Source: Eumeta japonica (Eukaryota; Arthropoda; Insecta; Lepidoptera; Psychidae). From it: a stretch of 64,000 nt of DNA. This document shows positions 1-10,819 of the stretch, piece by piece. The notes beneath the pieces were generated by a model. It was not told the DNA's origin and did no database searches. It worked only from the letters and a program-made list of their open reading frames with translations. Both the position numbers and the translations under genes were made by a program. Numbering within the stretch: position 1 is the first letter of the stretch; the number at the start of each line of letters is the position of its first letter. The DNA lies in contig BGZK01000072.1 of assembly GCA_005406025.1 (NCBI GenBank), positions 496,001-560,000 of the forward strand, written 5' to 3'.

Positions 1-475
1 ATGTTTGTAATGCAATGCAAATTCTAAAATACAAATTATACAACGTAATTTTTATTATACTTTATAAAACCGAAACACCCCAATTAGGAAATTGGGGTGT
101 TAGTTATTAAAATATTTTAATAGCAGGATGTTATTAAAATATTTTAAAACATACTGGGTCAGGAAAAAAGTTTTTTCGTATTTTATTAAAATAAAGTTGA
201 AGTAAAACCTTTTTCGTTGTGCTGTTTGTATATTGGCTAGTATTGATACCATTAAATAGATGACCTTTTAAAAAAAATTAAAAGTGAAAACGGTGTCCCG
301 CCATTTTTGTTGTCTTTCTGACCATTAAAGTAAGTGGATCTAAAGTAGAAATTCAATAAATTCTGAAGTTATGTTATAAAAAAAAAACGACGCACTGCGT
401 AACGTTTATGTAGTGTCGGTAACAGAAGAACAAAATTGGTTCAAGCGTTTTTAGTCACGTAATTTTTATGTCAAA

Positions 476-615
476 GATGAACTTCGATCTGTCGAAGTTC
501 ATCTTCGAGTCGATACGATTTTAGACAAAGTAAAGCAAGATCGGCATATTAGTTCTGATGACATAACTGAAGAGCTGGGAATCGACTACAAAGCAGTAAC
601 TGCTTTGTAGTCGAT
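476..615 (+). repeat. two perfect short hairpins within mariner coding DNA
   Basis: Hairpin 1 has 12-bp arms at 476-487 (GATGAACTTCGA) and 492-503 with a 4-base loop. Hairpin 2 has 16-bp arms at 581-596 and 600-615 with a 3-base loop. In both, the left arm still reads as mariner transposase while the right arm is its inverted copy and replaces the expected codons. Confidence 0.9.
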
Positions 616-964
616 GTTGTGATCCATTTGCAAAAATCTCGGTATTCAAAAAATCTCGATACTTGGGTCCCACACAAGTTTACTGAAATGAATCAAATGA
701 ATCTTGTATTTGTTTGCAATTTTCTATTGAAACGTAATCGAACCAAAACGTTTTTGAAAAGATTGATAACTGGTGATTAAAACCTACGACATGAACGTGC
801 GAAAACGATCATGGTCACAAAGCAAGCAAAGTCCACAGACTATAGCGATTAACTCGAAATAAAGTGATGCTATGTGTATGGTGGGATTGGAAGGCCATTA
901 TTCATTATGAGCTTTTACTGCTGGGCAAAATCTCTACTGCCAACAGCTGCTGAGACTCAAGTAG

Positions 965-972
965 GAAGTAGA
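965..972. repeat. 8-bp target-site duplication, left copy (GAAGTAGA)
   Basis: GAAGTAGA stands directly before the hAT element and recurs exactly at 3074-3081 directly after it. An 8-bp duplication is the hallmark of hAT insertion. Both copies lie in mariner coding sequence, so joining across them restores the mariner alignment. Confidence 0.92.
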
Positions 973-3073
973 CAGGGGCGTAGCTACCGCCGTATCTGCC
1001 GTATCAATTATACGGGGCCCCCGGGCTACGGGGGCCCCCAAAGTGTTAAGGAAAAAAAATGAAAACTTCCTAATTTATTTTATTTCACAAATGACAAAAA
1101 TCTATAAAGCAATTACTTTTTTTCCCGCCTTAATCGTGCGTTCAAAGTTGGCAACACTGTACATCGTTATGGCGGGAGTTCCCCGTTACTTACTTCATCT
1201 TCAATTCGACGGGAATTACTTAAGCATCTTGTAATCTATTTTTGAGAGGGCATGATTCTGATTCTGGAAATTTTATGGCAATTTTCTCTATCTAACTATG
1301 ATGCAACTTTAAAGAACTTCTAAAACCGAAAGGCGAAATAAATTATTTAAGCCCTACGATTCAAAATGAAATTATTAGTTTGCTTGGTACCACCGTTCGG
1401 AACAATATTATCTCAGAAATTAAAAAGCTCCATTTCTGACTATAATTCTGGATACAACACAAGACTTGTCAAAATTGACCAACTTTCTGTAGTTTTCGAT
1501 ATATCTCGGTTACAGAAACTGATAATAATGTGCCTAAAGAAATAAAATCTGTGAGTCTTTTTAGGATTTATAGCAGTAACCGATTGCAGTGCTGCAGGTC
1601 TGAAAACTGACATTTTAAATTTGACTAAAGAATATGGAATTGATTTGACTAAATGTAGAGGACAGGGTTACGATGGAGCGAATGTAATGTCGGGTGTTTA
1701 TGGAGGATTACAAACCCTAATAAAAGAGCATGCTCCAAATGCCGATTATGTTCATTGTGCTGCGCACGCTTTAAACTTAGTTTTAAACGATGCTGCGACA
1801 TATGTTCGTGAAGTCTCGACTTTTTCGATAATTTAGAAAAATATATATACTTTTGGCAATAGTATAAAACGCTTGCTAAGTGACGATTCATCTGAAAATA
1901 TTTGATTACCCTTAAAAGGTATGTCCTACCAGATGGTCTTCTAGGAACGACGCTTTATTAGCGGTAAAGAAAAATTTTCTACTCATCATGAAAACTTTGT
2001 ACCAACTAAATTTAATTTCAAATAAAAAAGATGAACGTGAACAATGTAAAAATATAATTAACATTTTAGAGAGTTATGAGTTTTTAGTGCTCGTCACATT
2101 TTTTTCTTCACTATTTGAAATTATTAATCCCGTTTCTAAAGCTCTACAGCATGAAAATAATGACTTACAGAAATCTAGTGTTTTATTAAGTAATCTTTTA
2201 AATAGACTGTGCCAATTAAGAAATCAGATTTCATTTAATAGTTTGCTAAATGAGTCCAATGATTTAGCTAAAAGTGGGGTGTAACAACTGTTTTAAAACA
2301 GTAGGCGAAAGATAACGAAACGTTTTTTTGATGAGTTATCACAAGATGAGAGAAATTCCGACCCGGAATCCTATTTCAAAGTCAATGTATTCTATTGCTG
2401 TTTAGCTATATTAATTTCTCAAACTAAAGAAAGATTTCAGAGCCTTTGCAACCTGAATAGTATGTTCGAAATATTACAACCGGAGAAACTCCTATCTTCT
2501 TCAAACGAAGAGATGTTAAACGCTTCCGGAAAACTGTCGGCTAAATACAGTAAAGACATCTCAGTTAATCTTTGTGACCAATTAAAGGCTCTAAAACATG
2601 CTTAAAATCTGGAATTAAAAAATTTCTTCCATTAAAGAACTCATTGAATTATTGCTAGTAAAATTCAACATTCTTGCATCCAGTTTTCCCGAGGTAATCA
2701 CAGCATGCTTTTATTCTTGACCCTTCAGTTACAACCGCAACTGCAGAAAGAAGTTTTGAAGAAAATTAAAACTGATAAAAAATTACTTAAGAACTTCGAT
2801 GGGACAGGAACGGCTGTCGCACCTCTCACTACTGTCCATAGAGGCAGAAACTTTAGAAAAACTAAAATCATCATCAGCTATAAATGATTTAATAAATCAG
2901 TTTGCCGAAAAAAAGACAAGGAGAATGAATATTTAAAATTTGATTTTTATTTGTAAAATGGTTATGATAAATAAATTTCATTTCACAATATTTTTCTTTC
3001 CTTTGTGAAAAATCTTCTCTCCCAAAGGGCCACCAAATTATACGGGGCCCCGCCAATGCACGCTACGCTTCTG
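973..3073 (+). mobile_element. hAT element (ZMYM1-like transposase type), complete ends
   Basis: A 2,101-bp element inserted in the mariner at 154-3907. The left end begins CAGGGGCGTAGC and the right end is the inverted CAGAAGCGTAGC, matching at 10 of 12 positions. Exact 8-bp duplications flank it. Just inside both ends is a second shared motif, ATTATACGGGGCCCC (about 1006-1022 and 3036-3051), in direct orientation. The interior is a decayed hAT transposase gene of the type often annotated as zinc finger MYM-type protein 1-like. Intact ends and a perfect duplication suggest it arrived later than the mariner and has not been rearranged since. Confidence 0.92.
1250..2930 (+). pseudogene. hAT transposase, ZMYM1-like (decayed)
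   Basis: Former transposase of the surrounding hAT element. The best-preserved part, at 1621-1800, reads LTKEYGIDLTKCRGQGYDGA, then NVMSGVYGGLQTLIKEHAP and YVHCAAHALNLVLND, the conserved core of ZMYM1-like hAT transposases. Upstream pieces at 1340-1420 (LSPTIQNEIISLLG) and 1560-1620 belong to the same protein. Downstream, 1990-2280 is a helical middle region. At 2690-2930 the hAT dimerisation domain is readable across two frames (PVTTATAERSFSKLKLIK-like, then LSLLSIEAE). At least three frameshifts and several stops separate these parts. It cannot make a working protein. Related copies may be active elsewhere in the genome; the window does not show this. Confidence 0.88.
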
Positions 3074-3420
3074 GAAGTAGAGTAAAAACGATTGGATTTG
3101 CTTAAAAGGAAGGGTGTGATTTTTTACCAGAATAACACCAAACCACACACATCTTTAGCCACTTAGCAAATATTGAGAGTTTTGTTGAGAAGTTTTAATG
3201 CAACCACCGATTAACCCTGATCTTGCAACCTCAGATTTTCACATGTTTCGGTCTCTTCAGAATTGTTTAGATAGTGTTAGGTTAACATCAAAAGAGGACT
3301 GTCGAAACGACTTGTTGCAGTTTTTTGATCAGAAGTTCCAAAATTTCTACAGCGATGGGATTATGTCACTACCTGCACAAGGACAACAAGTTGTTAAAAA
3401 AATGCATATAAATATTACAA
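3074..3420 (+). pseudogene. mariner transposase, C-terminal part (decayed)
   Basis: Continuation of the mariner reading interrupted at 972. From 3074 the translation gives LKRKGVIFYQNNTKPHTSLA, the region with the second catalytic aspartate position (here N in the usual HDNA-like motif). After a frameshift near 3195 it gives NPDLATSDFHMFRSLQN and SKEDCRNDLLQFFDQK, ending YSDGIMSLPAQGQQVVKKM. The usual third catalytic Asp is kept in the NPDLATSD stretch. The 3'-end coding is cut at 3420/3421 by the Helitron-like insert, so the open frame that runs on to 3599 is a chance fusion. Confidence 0.87.
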
Positions 3421-3830
3421 TCTATGTGTATAAAGAAGGATGTGTATATTTTGAAGTCGATAAACTCAGAAACTATTTGACCGATCATTATGAAAATTGG
3501 TATGTATATGTATTTTTTTACGGAGAAGGTTTTGTTTTCAGAATTTTTGCCTGTCTGATTATCTGTATGTTTGTTACCGCATCACACAAAAACGGCTAAA
3601 CGGATTTTAATAAAAAATTCACAGTTTCGTAGTTTGGGATCCCACTTAACATCTAAGCTATTTATCATCTGATTTGGTTGTGTAGAACCAGATATACAGT
3701 TTAATTTCTAAATAATAGAGAGGTCATTTAAAATTATCATGTGGGAAAAATATGAATAAACGCCACGAACGCTTCTAAAACGGTCTAAATATCGTAGTCC
3801 ACGCGGGTGGAGCTGCGGGCAAAAGCTAGT
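3421..3830 (+). mobile_element. Helitron-like non-autonomous element
   Basis: A 410-bp insert in the mariner 3' end. It begins TCTATGTGTATAAAG after an A (3420), ends GGGCAAAAGCTAGT before a T (3831), and shows no target duplication. This fits the Helitron rule of insertion between A and T, a 5' TC and a 3' CTRR-type end. A relative is at 31440-31797, sharing TATGTTTGTTACCGCAT, GTAGTCCACGCGGG and the same terminus. It has no coding capacity. It could instead be the tail of another repeat class, but the clean junctions favour a Helitron-like mechanism. Confidence 0.7.
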
Positions 3831-3909
3831 TAAATATAAATAAAATATGATGAAAAATTAACTTGAATTTGTATATGAAATACGAAAAAACTTTTACCCC
3901 GACCTTCTA

Positions 3910-5165
3910 AAATAGTACAATATGGTGTTAGACATTTATTAATATTTACCTCTGAAAATAAATAATTATATTCTAGTACTACTGGCACAATGCTGGTTTA
4001 AATTAATGAAATCTGCCTAATGACTCGTAAATGAATTAAGTAAATGTACAAGGCCATCCCACTTCCGTTACTGTAGGTGTATTTCCATTCTCTCCTTTCT
4101 ACCACTAAGGTACCTGTCTTAGTGGTAGAAATGATAACGATTTGTCCGTCTGATGGAGAATTTTAAAGGGTTGTATATTTTTCATCTATAGCTACAAATT
4201 GTATCCTACGGCGACGTACCTTACAATGATATTAAGATATGTATTAACTATTATTATTCTTTTCAATCATTTCACTTTTGGCGTTCCGTAGACTTTGAAA
4301 TGTTATAGTCCTGCTCTATTATTTGGTTTTTGTGGATTCTGAATTCTGATTGCATTAAAGTTGTAAAGCGACGACCTAAATAGAACGGACTATTCTGAAA
4401 AAAAATGGAGGTTTTCTTTAAAAAGCACTGAACAGAAAAAGGTTTGCCGTCCAAGACTTTTTCGACATGTTTCTAGTCTATTGTTTGAAAAATCAAAATT
4501 AAAATTTAGAACACAATCTTATAATGAATTGTTGTCTAATAATATTCACATACAAAATAAAGATAAGCAAATCATAACAGCTTACGTGATTGTAATATTT
4601 TAGAAGTGCATAATTTTATTACATAAATAATTTTCATTTTGAAAATTTATTGTTTGATGTTAAATATTTCATCAAAATCAAATTTTATGCTTAAACATGT
4701 GATATGTACATTTATAACATGTTTAAGCATAACATTTTCACAAAATGCTTATCTCTTAATAAGGACAAAAGTTTTGTTTTTCATATTATTGCTGTAATGG
4801 TAATTTTAAACCTAAACGTAAAGTAATTTGTTAAATTATTAACCGCGCTAATTCGCAAACACGCCGAGGAAACATAATTGGAATGCAGACCATACAAAAT
4901 GTACGCAATAATGCAATATGTAAAAAAAAAGGGATAGACGTAACGTAATAAAAATGACTGTTCAAATATCACTTAGGGACGTAGATAAAGAATACATTAG
5001 CTTCAAATCCACTATTTTTAGAAACGTACAAATGAAAAAAATATTACGATAGCGTACTAACAGACTACAACGCCCGGCGGACATTCACGTTTCGTTTATA
5101 GGTCAACAAACAACAAACTCGTTTGTACATTTCGATGTAGTTACTAAAAAAAAAATGTTGGGGAG
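3910..5165. other. AT-rich DNA without recognisable genes
   Basis: No coding signal or known repeat recognised on either strand. The only structure is the inverted repeat at 4687-4730. Confidence 0.6.
4687..4730. repeat. 14-bp perfect inverted repeat
   Basis: ATGCTTAAACATGT (4687-4700) is repeated as its exact reverse complement at 4717-4730 around a 16-base loop. No flanking duplication identifies it as a transposon end. Confidence 0.75.
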
Positions 5166-5169
5166 ATTA

Positions 5170-5340
5170 ACGCTCTTAATCTACGGATAAATATATCTCC
5201 TCCAGGTGGTCGGTATGCGGCAAAGCCATCCCTTTAGCGGCGGTCGGTGCCCGAGATGATAAATTAATGAACGGCCCGAACGCTTCCGAAGGAGTAGATT
5301 TACGGCCGCGTTTTGATACGGCCCGAGCACTTACTCACTA
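5170..5340. other. CpG-rich island, candidate regulatory DNA
   Basis: A GC- and CpG-rich block (GCGGCGGTCGG, ACGGCCGCG) inside AT-rich DNA. No extended reading frame and no resemblance to repeats elsewhere in the window. A regulatory role is inferred from composition only. Confidence 0.35.
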
Positions 5341-5349
5341 TTAACACCT

Positions 5350-6048
5350 CATGAGCATGTCGTTCTTACTTTCTATTGTGTATATTCGACGAAAGCAATT
5401 TTAATAGATCAGCTGATTTTTTTTTTTTTGGATTAGTTTTGAAGGTCTACATTTTGTATATCTTTAGGGCTGTAGGAGGAATGTATGTCTTTAGGACTGT
5501 AAGAGGAATTGTGTCTGGATGTTGTTGTTCATGTTGTTGTGTGAGACTCCAATCATCCCACTTCTGACGCTTATATTCCTACAATCTTCTTGTTTCAGAT
5601 TGAGGAACTCAACTTTAATCTCTTCTGCTGTTTTATGGAGGTCGAGAGATGTTAACGTCCATCGCGGCCAATGCGATGGCAATATCCGAAATCGACGTCT
5701 TAAAGTGTTCTCCGAAGCACGAAATGACTGGTTTAACTTTACTTAAAGAAAAAATTCATTGATCTTTTCACCCGTGTTCAAGATCTAACTCGTCACCTTC
5801 CGGTTTGAAGCAACAGTCTTAATGCCTGACCCACCGCCCTTCGAGTGTGAACAGTTTCATCAAAGTACTATTTTTCTTTCTCCACTGTATCATAACGGAA
5901 AATGTGGTTTCTCTTATATTAAGAGAAATTTTCAACTTAATGCTGTAGTTATGAAGATTTTAATTAAATATACATAATAAACCTGCAATAAAAAGTAAAT
6001 ATATTCAAGCACTAAATCTATTTTGTTTTGAACAAGGAATTAATAAAT
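5350..6048. other. unassigned sequence
   Basis: Low-complexity T-runs and TGTTGT repeats at about 5405-5545. A 63-codon minus-strand frame at 5491-5682 is not recognised. Nothing else identified. Confidence 0.45.
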
Positions 6049-6189
6049 GTATATATATATAAAAATGGATCGCCAAAATGTATGTACGCGCATCACTTCC
6101 GAACGACTGCACCAAATTGGATAACTCTATGTTTGTTGTGTTTGTTATTATCAGGACAAGGTTTGTATGGAAGAAAGTAACGCTTTCTA

Positions 6190-6680
6190 TCTGTCTATCT
6201 GTTTATCCGGGGTATCTTCGGAAAGGCTGAACAGATCACGATGGGACTTTCACTGGGAGGAATAGGAGCTTACTGGGCTACATTTAGGACACTGTTTATT
6301 GCGATATTTTTTAGAGTTCCTTTTTTAAAATAAAGCCTTAGAAATTGCATAATCTATTAGAACTAAAGCAAAAATGGAACCGCAATCGAAATCAGAAGCA
6401 AAAGCGGACTCAGGATTAAATCGAAACGACCCTATGTATCTGTTTGTCTGTCTATTTGTCAGGTTATCTTCGGAAGAGCTGAATGGATCACTATGCAACT
6501 TTCATTGGAAGATAGAAGAGCTTACTAGGTTACATTAAGGTACTTTTTATCGCTATATTTTTAGGGTTACTGCGTGAAAAATAAACCCTTAAAAATGGGA
6601 TAATTTATTGAAATTCAATCAAAAATGGAACCGCAAGCGAGATGGGGAGCAAAACCGCGATCGGGACTTTATCGAAACGA
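6190..6680 (+). repeat. internal tandem duplication, unit about 250 bp
   Basis: TATCTTCGGAA, the GAGCTTACT motif, the ATTTAGGAC/ATTAAGGTAC stretch and AAAATGGAACCGCAA occur twice in the same order, first from about 6210 and again from about 6460. The same doubling is seen in copy B (around 23800-23890 and 24040-24120), so it predates both insertions. Confidence 0.75.
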
Positions 6681-7180
6681 AATCAAGGACAAGGAGCGGA
6701 ATTGGAATCACGTTGGACACAGCATCATCATTTCCAAACGACAGGTCGAAGATGAATATAAAGAACAGATCAAAATTTAAAGTGTGAACGGGATGTTTCA
6801 TGTTTTATTCGTTATGCTTACTAATGTTTGACCCCAGCTTCGACCATGTATTTATATTATTGAACCGAACTTCTACATCGATTCTGAAACTTCATTTACT
6901 CATAGAAATCTAAACTTTCCTTAAGTAATACTAGCTATATTTTATTTTCATAATAACCTCGGTTTTGTTGAAATCGGAACTCTGATTGGTAACGAAATCG
7001 GAATTGAAAGCGGGACGGAGAGCAGAATCGGGAATGGGGCCAGTATCGTAATCAAACGCAAGACCGGAACCAAAATTGAGAACGGGACTAGGGTCGAAAA
7101 CGAGTGTGCGCATGGGATCAGAATCAAATTTGATCGGAATCAGAGTCTAAAACGAAACCGGGACTGAAATTAATATTGTT
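6619..7180 (-). repeat. hexamer-periodic tracts of Helitron-like copy A
   Basis: Two stretches (6619-6801 and about 6960-7180) in which, on the minus strand, GATTCC/GGTCCC-like words recur every six bases. Both read open on the minus strand for 60 codons. The first begins MKHPVHTLNFDL, nearly the same as MKHPGHTFNFDP in copy B. The second contains DPSPVLNFGSG, close to NPSPVLNFGRG in copy B. Confidence 0.75.
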
Positions 7181-7298
7181 CGATAAAAAAAGAAGAAAAA
7201 ATCATTCTGTGTCCATGCTAGTGCAGCTGCGGGTGTTAACTATACAGCCAAATCACCTACAAGAAAGTAAAGAACAACGTCTGCCGGGCCTAGCTAGT

Positions 7299-7870
7299 TT
7301 TAATAATAAAATACATCAAATTTATATGAAGATTTTAATAAAATGACTAAAACATTCTGATGAAAACTTAGCAGAATATAAAATCTAGAAACTATCGACC
7401 CTATACAACGTATTGAGTCTACATTTAATTTCCATGTGGCATATATTTTTAAATTTAATTTAATAATTTAATCAAACGAACAAAAATGTGAACGGTTATG
7501 TTTTTTAAAATCCTCACAGTAGTACAGTACAAATTGAACTTTGCCCCGATGACCTTGAAAAATCGGTAAACACCAATGTTTATATCGATAAAGTTTCCGA
7601 ACACCGCCAAAGCAACTGATCGTTCTTATTAAATTACTGTTCATCAACTCCGATTAATATTAAACTTATTGACGAATGGATAAAACTTATTTTAATTTTA
7701 GTAGACGATCAAGATATTTATCTACAGGGAATACGAGTCTTATTATCAATGTGGTGAAGCAAGACCGGCTAAAAATAAATAAACTTTTCCATCAATAGGT
7801 ACTGTTATAATGATAAAATTAAAGCCTTCATTTTAGCACGACGACTTCTGTTTATATTAAAAAACGATAA
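7299..7870. other. AT-rich DNA, nothing recognised
   Basis: No gene, repeat end or structured motif recognised. Confidence 0.6.
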
Positions 7871-7874
7871 ACTG

Positions 7875-8135
7875 TTAGGCTGCCCGTCCACACCCGTGCC
7901 GGCGACCATTAATCGAAGTTTTGAAATGCATCACCACGAACGTGGCGTACACTGCGTTCGACAGCAATCAGCCGGCCATTCGCACGTACTAAACTTTTGT
8001 TGTCTACGGTATATTAAACTGTGAACTCGCTTCTAAGCACTCTCTGGGTTATTTTCTTCCTAACTAATTGCGTTTACGTGTAAACAACAAATAGATGAGC
8101 CGCAAACGTCGCAATAAAATGTTTACATGTAATTT
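7875..8135. promoter_or_regulatory. candidate regulatory island with forkhead-like sites
   Basis: A moderately GC-rich block (7880-8000) followed by GTTTACGTGTAAAC at 8072-8085, two forkhead core words in inverted order separated by two bases, and a third core, TGTTTACA, at 8120-8127. Forkhead factors bind GTAAACA-type sites. Clustering of three in 56 bp in single-copy-looking DNA suggests an enhancer, but in AT-rich DNA such words can arise by chance. Confidence 0.35.
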
Positions 8136-8139
8136 ATCG

Positions 8140-9105
8140 TTTTTTATCGACAGAAGTAGAGAAGTTTGCGAAGTCTCTGATAGTGTGTTTAGTAAAAGAA
8201 TCGCACTATTGTTAATAACGGACACTTTAAAATAATGAAATCATACCTGTTTCATTTCTGAGGCATATCTACAAGCATTTTTTGGATCGTTAAAAATTGC
8301 CTAATAAACATTAGATAAGAAAACTAAAAAGTCAAAACAAAAACAGCAACTAAGAAAAATAGGAGGTTTTAAAAGAGATAAATTATGAAACATAAATAAT
8401 ATGTACTTGTATCATTATAATTAGACGAATACACTGTTACAATTATATGCATTAATATTTGTTTTAATATAATTCCTTTTTTTAACCCATGGAGGTTCTA
8501 TCAGATACTGATTTGTTCCCCATGCATAGTATGCCATTCTAATTGGTATGCTCATACCCCTGTTTTTGGTATTTCAAAGTTGTGACATTTGTGCATTGTA
8601 AAGTTACAAAATATTTCCCCATAAGTACATATTCCTGTCGTAATCCCTCCTCCCTCGTAACCTTTCCTTTGATATGATCGACGTGATGAACTCGATATGG
8701 ATTTGCTCAAGACTGAAGTGACTTTAGATCTACAATCGAGAGCTTTTCGCAGCTATTCAAAAAAACGCCCGCCGGATCAGCCTTTTGTCACTCTGCTGCG
8801 AACGCATGTTGTTTTATTAGGTTTTTATCGTCCTTTTACTGACCCATACCCTCCCGTTCGAGATTTTAGTACCTGTGAACCACTTCTCTGTACACACATC
8901 ATAGTAGCTAAAATAAGCGAATTCTGTAATGGAAATTACATTTTAGCAAACATAAAGCAAGGCAGCCTTGGCTTATAGTTGAAGCGTCATCGGCAACCAT
9001 CCGGATGCAGAAAAATGATTGTAATTCAAATTGTTGTTCAATTTTTGAAAATGAAAGGTGAAATCGAAAATGAAAATTAAAAATATCAGTTTAACGCTTT
9101 ATGTT
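8140..9105. other. unassigned DNA with one unrecognised 93-codon frame
   Basis: Mostly AT-rich. A plus-strand frame at 8697-8978 is open for 93 codons (starts MDLLKTEVTLDL). It matches no family I recognise, has no signal peptide or repeat structure, and its upstream DNA shows no clear promoter. It could be chance or an exon-sized remnant. Confidence 0.3.
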
Positions 9106-9109
9106 TATC

Positions 9110-9265
9110 ACGGTGTCAGAATTCGCCTCACCTCCCCGGAGTCACCCGCGCGGGTCCGCGTTCACCCGTCGTCGGGCGTCACGGCAAACACGAAGCGTTC
9201 GGCTGTAAAACGAATGGCGCAGCCGAGAAAATCGTGTCGAGTTGTGTTCGATATCTATGGCTAGC
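9110..9265. other. CpG-rich island with perfect palindrome
   Basis: GC-rich block containing the exact 12-bp palindrome ACCCGCGCGGGT at 9144-9155. The overlapping open frame (9058-9264) looks like a by-product of composition. Candidate regulatory DNA. Confidence 0.35.
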
Positions 9266-9429
9266 CACGGATTGCAATAAATAAGATTTACTGTACGTGA
9301 TTTTAACTACCCTTAATGATTTATCTCTGTTTTCTATATACAGTAGTAAATAATTATTTGCGTCTTTATGTAATTCACATTAAACATATAAATAATAATT
9401 AACTACTAATCATTATTGTTTAATATTCT

Positions 9430-9770
9430 GGTCAAGGTCTCCTAAAATTGTACGCGCCCGGACATAAGGACAAATTTTTGTGTTCACGAGGTTTATAAAT
9501 TTCGTGCCTAAGTGTCCTTCCAACGTCCAAAATGCGTGATCCAAAGATAGTCTAGTAAACCCGCGAAAAATCACTCGGTTCACTCCCGCTAATAATAATT
9601 TGTTACAGTGGGTTTTCCCGCTTTAGCCTGCGTTTTGTTTGTTTTCAATCGCTCGCGGCGTGTCATTCGACTCTGGCATCTGCATCCATCGACATACGCC
9701 AAAAGTCAGACATCACGGTATCCGCGCTCAATTCGCCCCGCAATTAGGTCTGTTCTCTGTGTCATAATGA
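9430..9770. other. moderately CpG-rich, single-copy-looking DNA
   Basis: Contains GCGCCCGGACATAAGG and CGCTCGCGGCGTGTC within otherwise AT-rich surroundings. No coding pattern. Possibly conserved non-coding DNA. Confidence 0.25.
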
Positions 9771-9779
9771 ATAGACCAC

Positions 9780-10640
9780 AAATTTAGAGATAAAATATCG
9801 TAAACAACTATTAAATATGAAATATTGGCATATATTTTTATTTTCTGCTTTATTTTATCACAAGAACAGTCATTCACTTTAAATTTCGGTAGTTGTGATT
9901 ATTCCAATTCATATATAAATATGTGCTTATTAAGTTGCATATTTTTACTTCTGTACTTGTAGCATAAGCACATTATGAAATAAGTTGGTTATATAATTGG
10001 AACCCATTTTTCACAAGAAGTCTAAATGGATAAAACATGAGTTTTAATTATATAGTAAGTAGTTGACCCGTACGAATAATTAGCACATATAGCACATTAT
10101 CAGTCACCAAATGTTTATATAATAATGCATATAAAAATGCATAAATAGATGCAAGTGAGTATTCATTAACAAAAAGGACTTTATTTGGAAAAATAATAAA
10201 TACGTCTTATTGTAAAATGTCATTATCATTGTATACTAAGTATTTCATTGAATAGAATTCAAAAAGAGAAGTTTTTGTCAGTTTTTTTTATATACATATT
10301 AAATGATTTAAATAAAATCGTCTTCTTTATATTAATAAAATTGCGGTCAAATATAATTGCAAAACATATTCTTTCTTCATTTCGCTAACATTGAATACAG
10401 TGGTAATACTATTATCGCAATTTAAATAACAATGTTTCGGAATTTTAGTTGTTTTATTGAAGTAGTCATCGCTTGAACTTCTGAATCATGATTACCCAAT
10501 TTAAGTAACCACAAAACGAAAACGAGATCATCGTTTTCCCAGATATATTGAGTTAACTTATACAATTGAACAAGAGATCACAAAGGCGATCAATTAGCTT
10601 TGAAAGAACAACATTAATTTTAAACTACTTCTTTTCGTCA
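9780..10640. other. AT-rich DNA, nothing recognised
   Basis: No gene, transposon end or strong inverted repeat recognised on either strand. Confidence 0.6.
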
Positions 10641-10819
10641 TTAATTACTCCTCAAAATGCTGTCTCAACCATTAATTTTGATGCAATATTCAGGAAAATT
10701 TGGCGTACCTACAAAACAAAAGCATCTTCGAGAACTAATATGTAAAAATACAGCTATATGTATCATAAAAAATAAACGAGACAAAAATAACAACGTAACG
10801 ACTTTACAAAATGAACAAA

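Larger units (their letters stand above)
426..972 (+). pseudogene. mariner transposase, N-terminal part (decayed)
   Basis: Remnant of the DNA-binding and early catalytic parts of a mariner transposase, which would cut and rejoin transposon ends in the nucleus. Readable pieces, in several frames, are EEQNWFKRF near 426, VDTILDKVKQDRHISSDD near 512 followed by ITEELGIDYKAV, a W-x-P-H-like stretch near 665, FLKRLITGD near 750, and KRSWSQSKQSPQT near 800. The last is typical of the stretch before the second catalytic aspartate. Stops and frameshifts separate them, and two inverted duplications (476-503, 581-615) replace expected coding sequence. The piece ends at 972, where the hAT element enters; the C-terminal part resumes at 3074. 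Family assignment is secure; the subfamily was not determined. Confidence 0.85.
154..3907 (+). mobile_element. mariner DNA transposon, interrupted by two younger elements
   Basis: A mariner-type (IS630/Tc1/mariner superfamily) element. The left terminus at 154-183 and the reverse complement of the right terminus at 3878-3907 align base for base and share AGTTTTTTCGTATTT at their inner side. Both ends are flanked by TA (152-153 and 3908-3909), the target duplication of this superfamily. Transposase-like sequence starts near 426, breaks off at 972, resumes at 3074 and ends just before 3421. Removing the inserts (973-3073 plus one 8-bp duplication, and 3421-3830) leaves about 1,235 bp, close to the usual 1.2-1.3 kb of mariners. 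This arithmetic supports all three boundary sets. The transposase is full of stops and shifts, so the copy is dead. Confidence 0.9.
6049..7298 (+). mobile_element. Helitron-like element, copy A
   Basis: About 1.25 kb. The left end (TGTATATATATATAAAAATGG, degenerate at its first bases) leads into CCAAAATGTATGTACGCGCA and later TTATCAGGACAAGGTTTGTA. The right end is AACGTCTGCCGGGCCTAGCTAGT. In relatives this terminus forms a short hairpin about ten bases before CTAGT, the usual Helitron 3' structure. Copy B (22877-24274, opposite strand) shares both ends and the internal order of parts. The inside holds a repeated block (6190-6680) and purine-rich hexamer-periodic tracts (6619-6801, 6931-7180). 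It carries no Rep/helicase gene, so it is non-autonomous. Confidence 0.72.

Noticed and set aside
3198..3599. 133-codon open frame
   Set aside because: A chance join: mariner C-terminus to 3420, then Helitron-like DNA. Not a real gene.
5491..5682. Possible MADF-like or gag-like minus-strand fragment
   Set aside because: Only a short loosely similar stretch (TAEEIKVEFLNLKQ); no tryptophan pattern of a MADF domain and no context.
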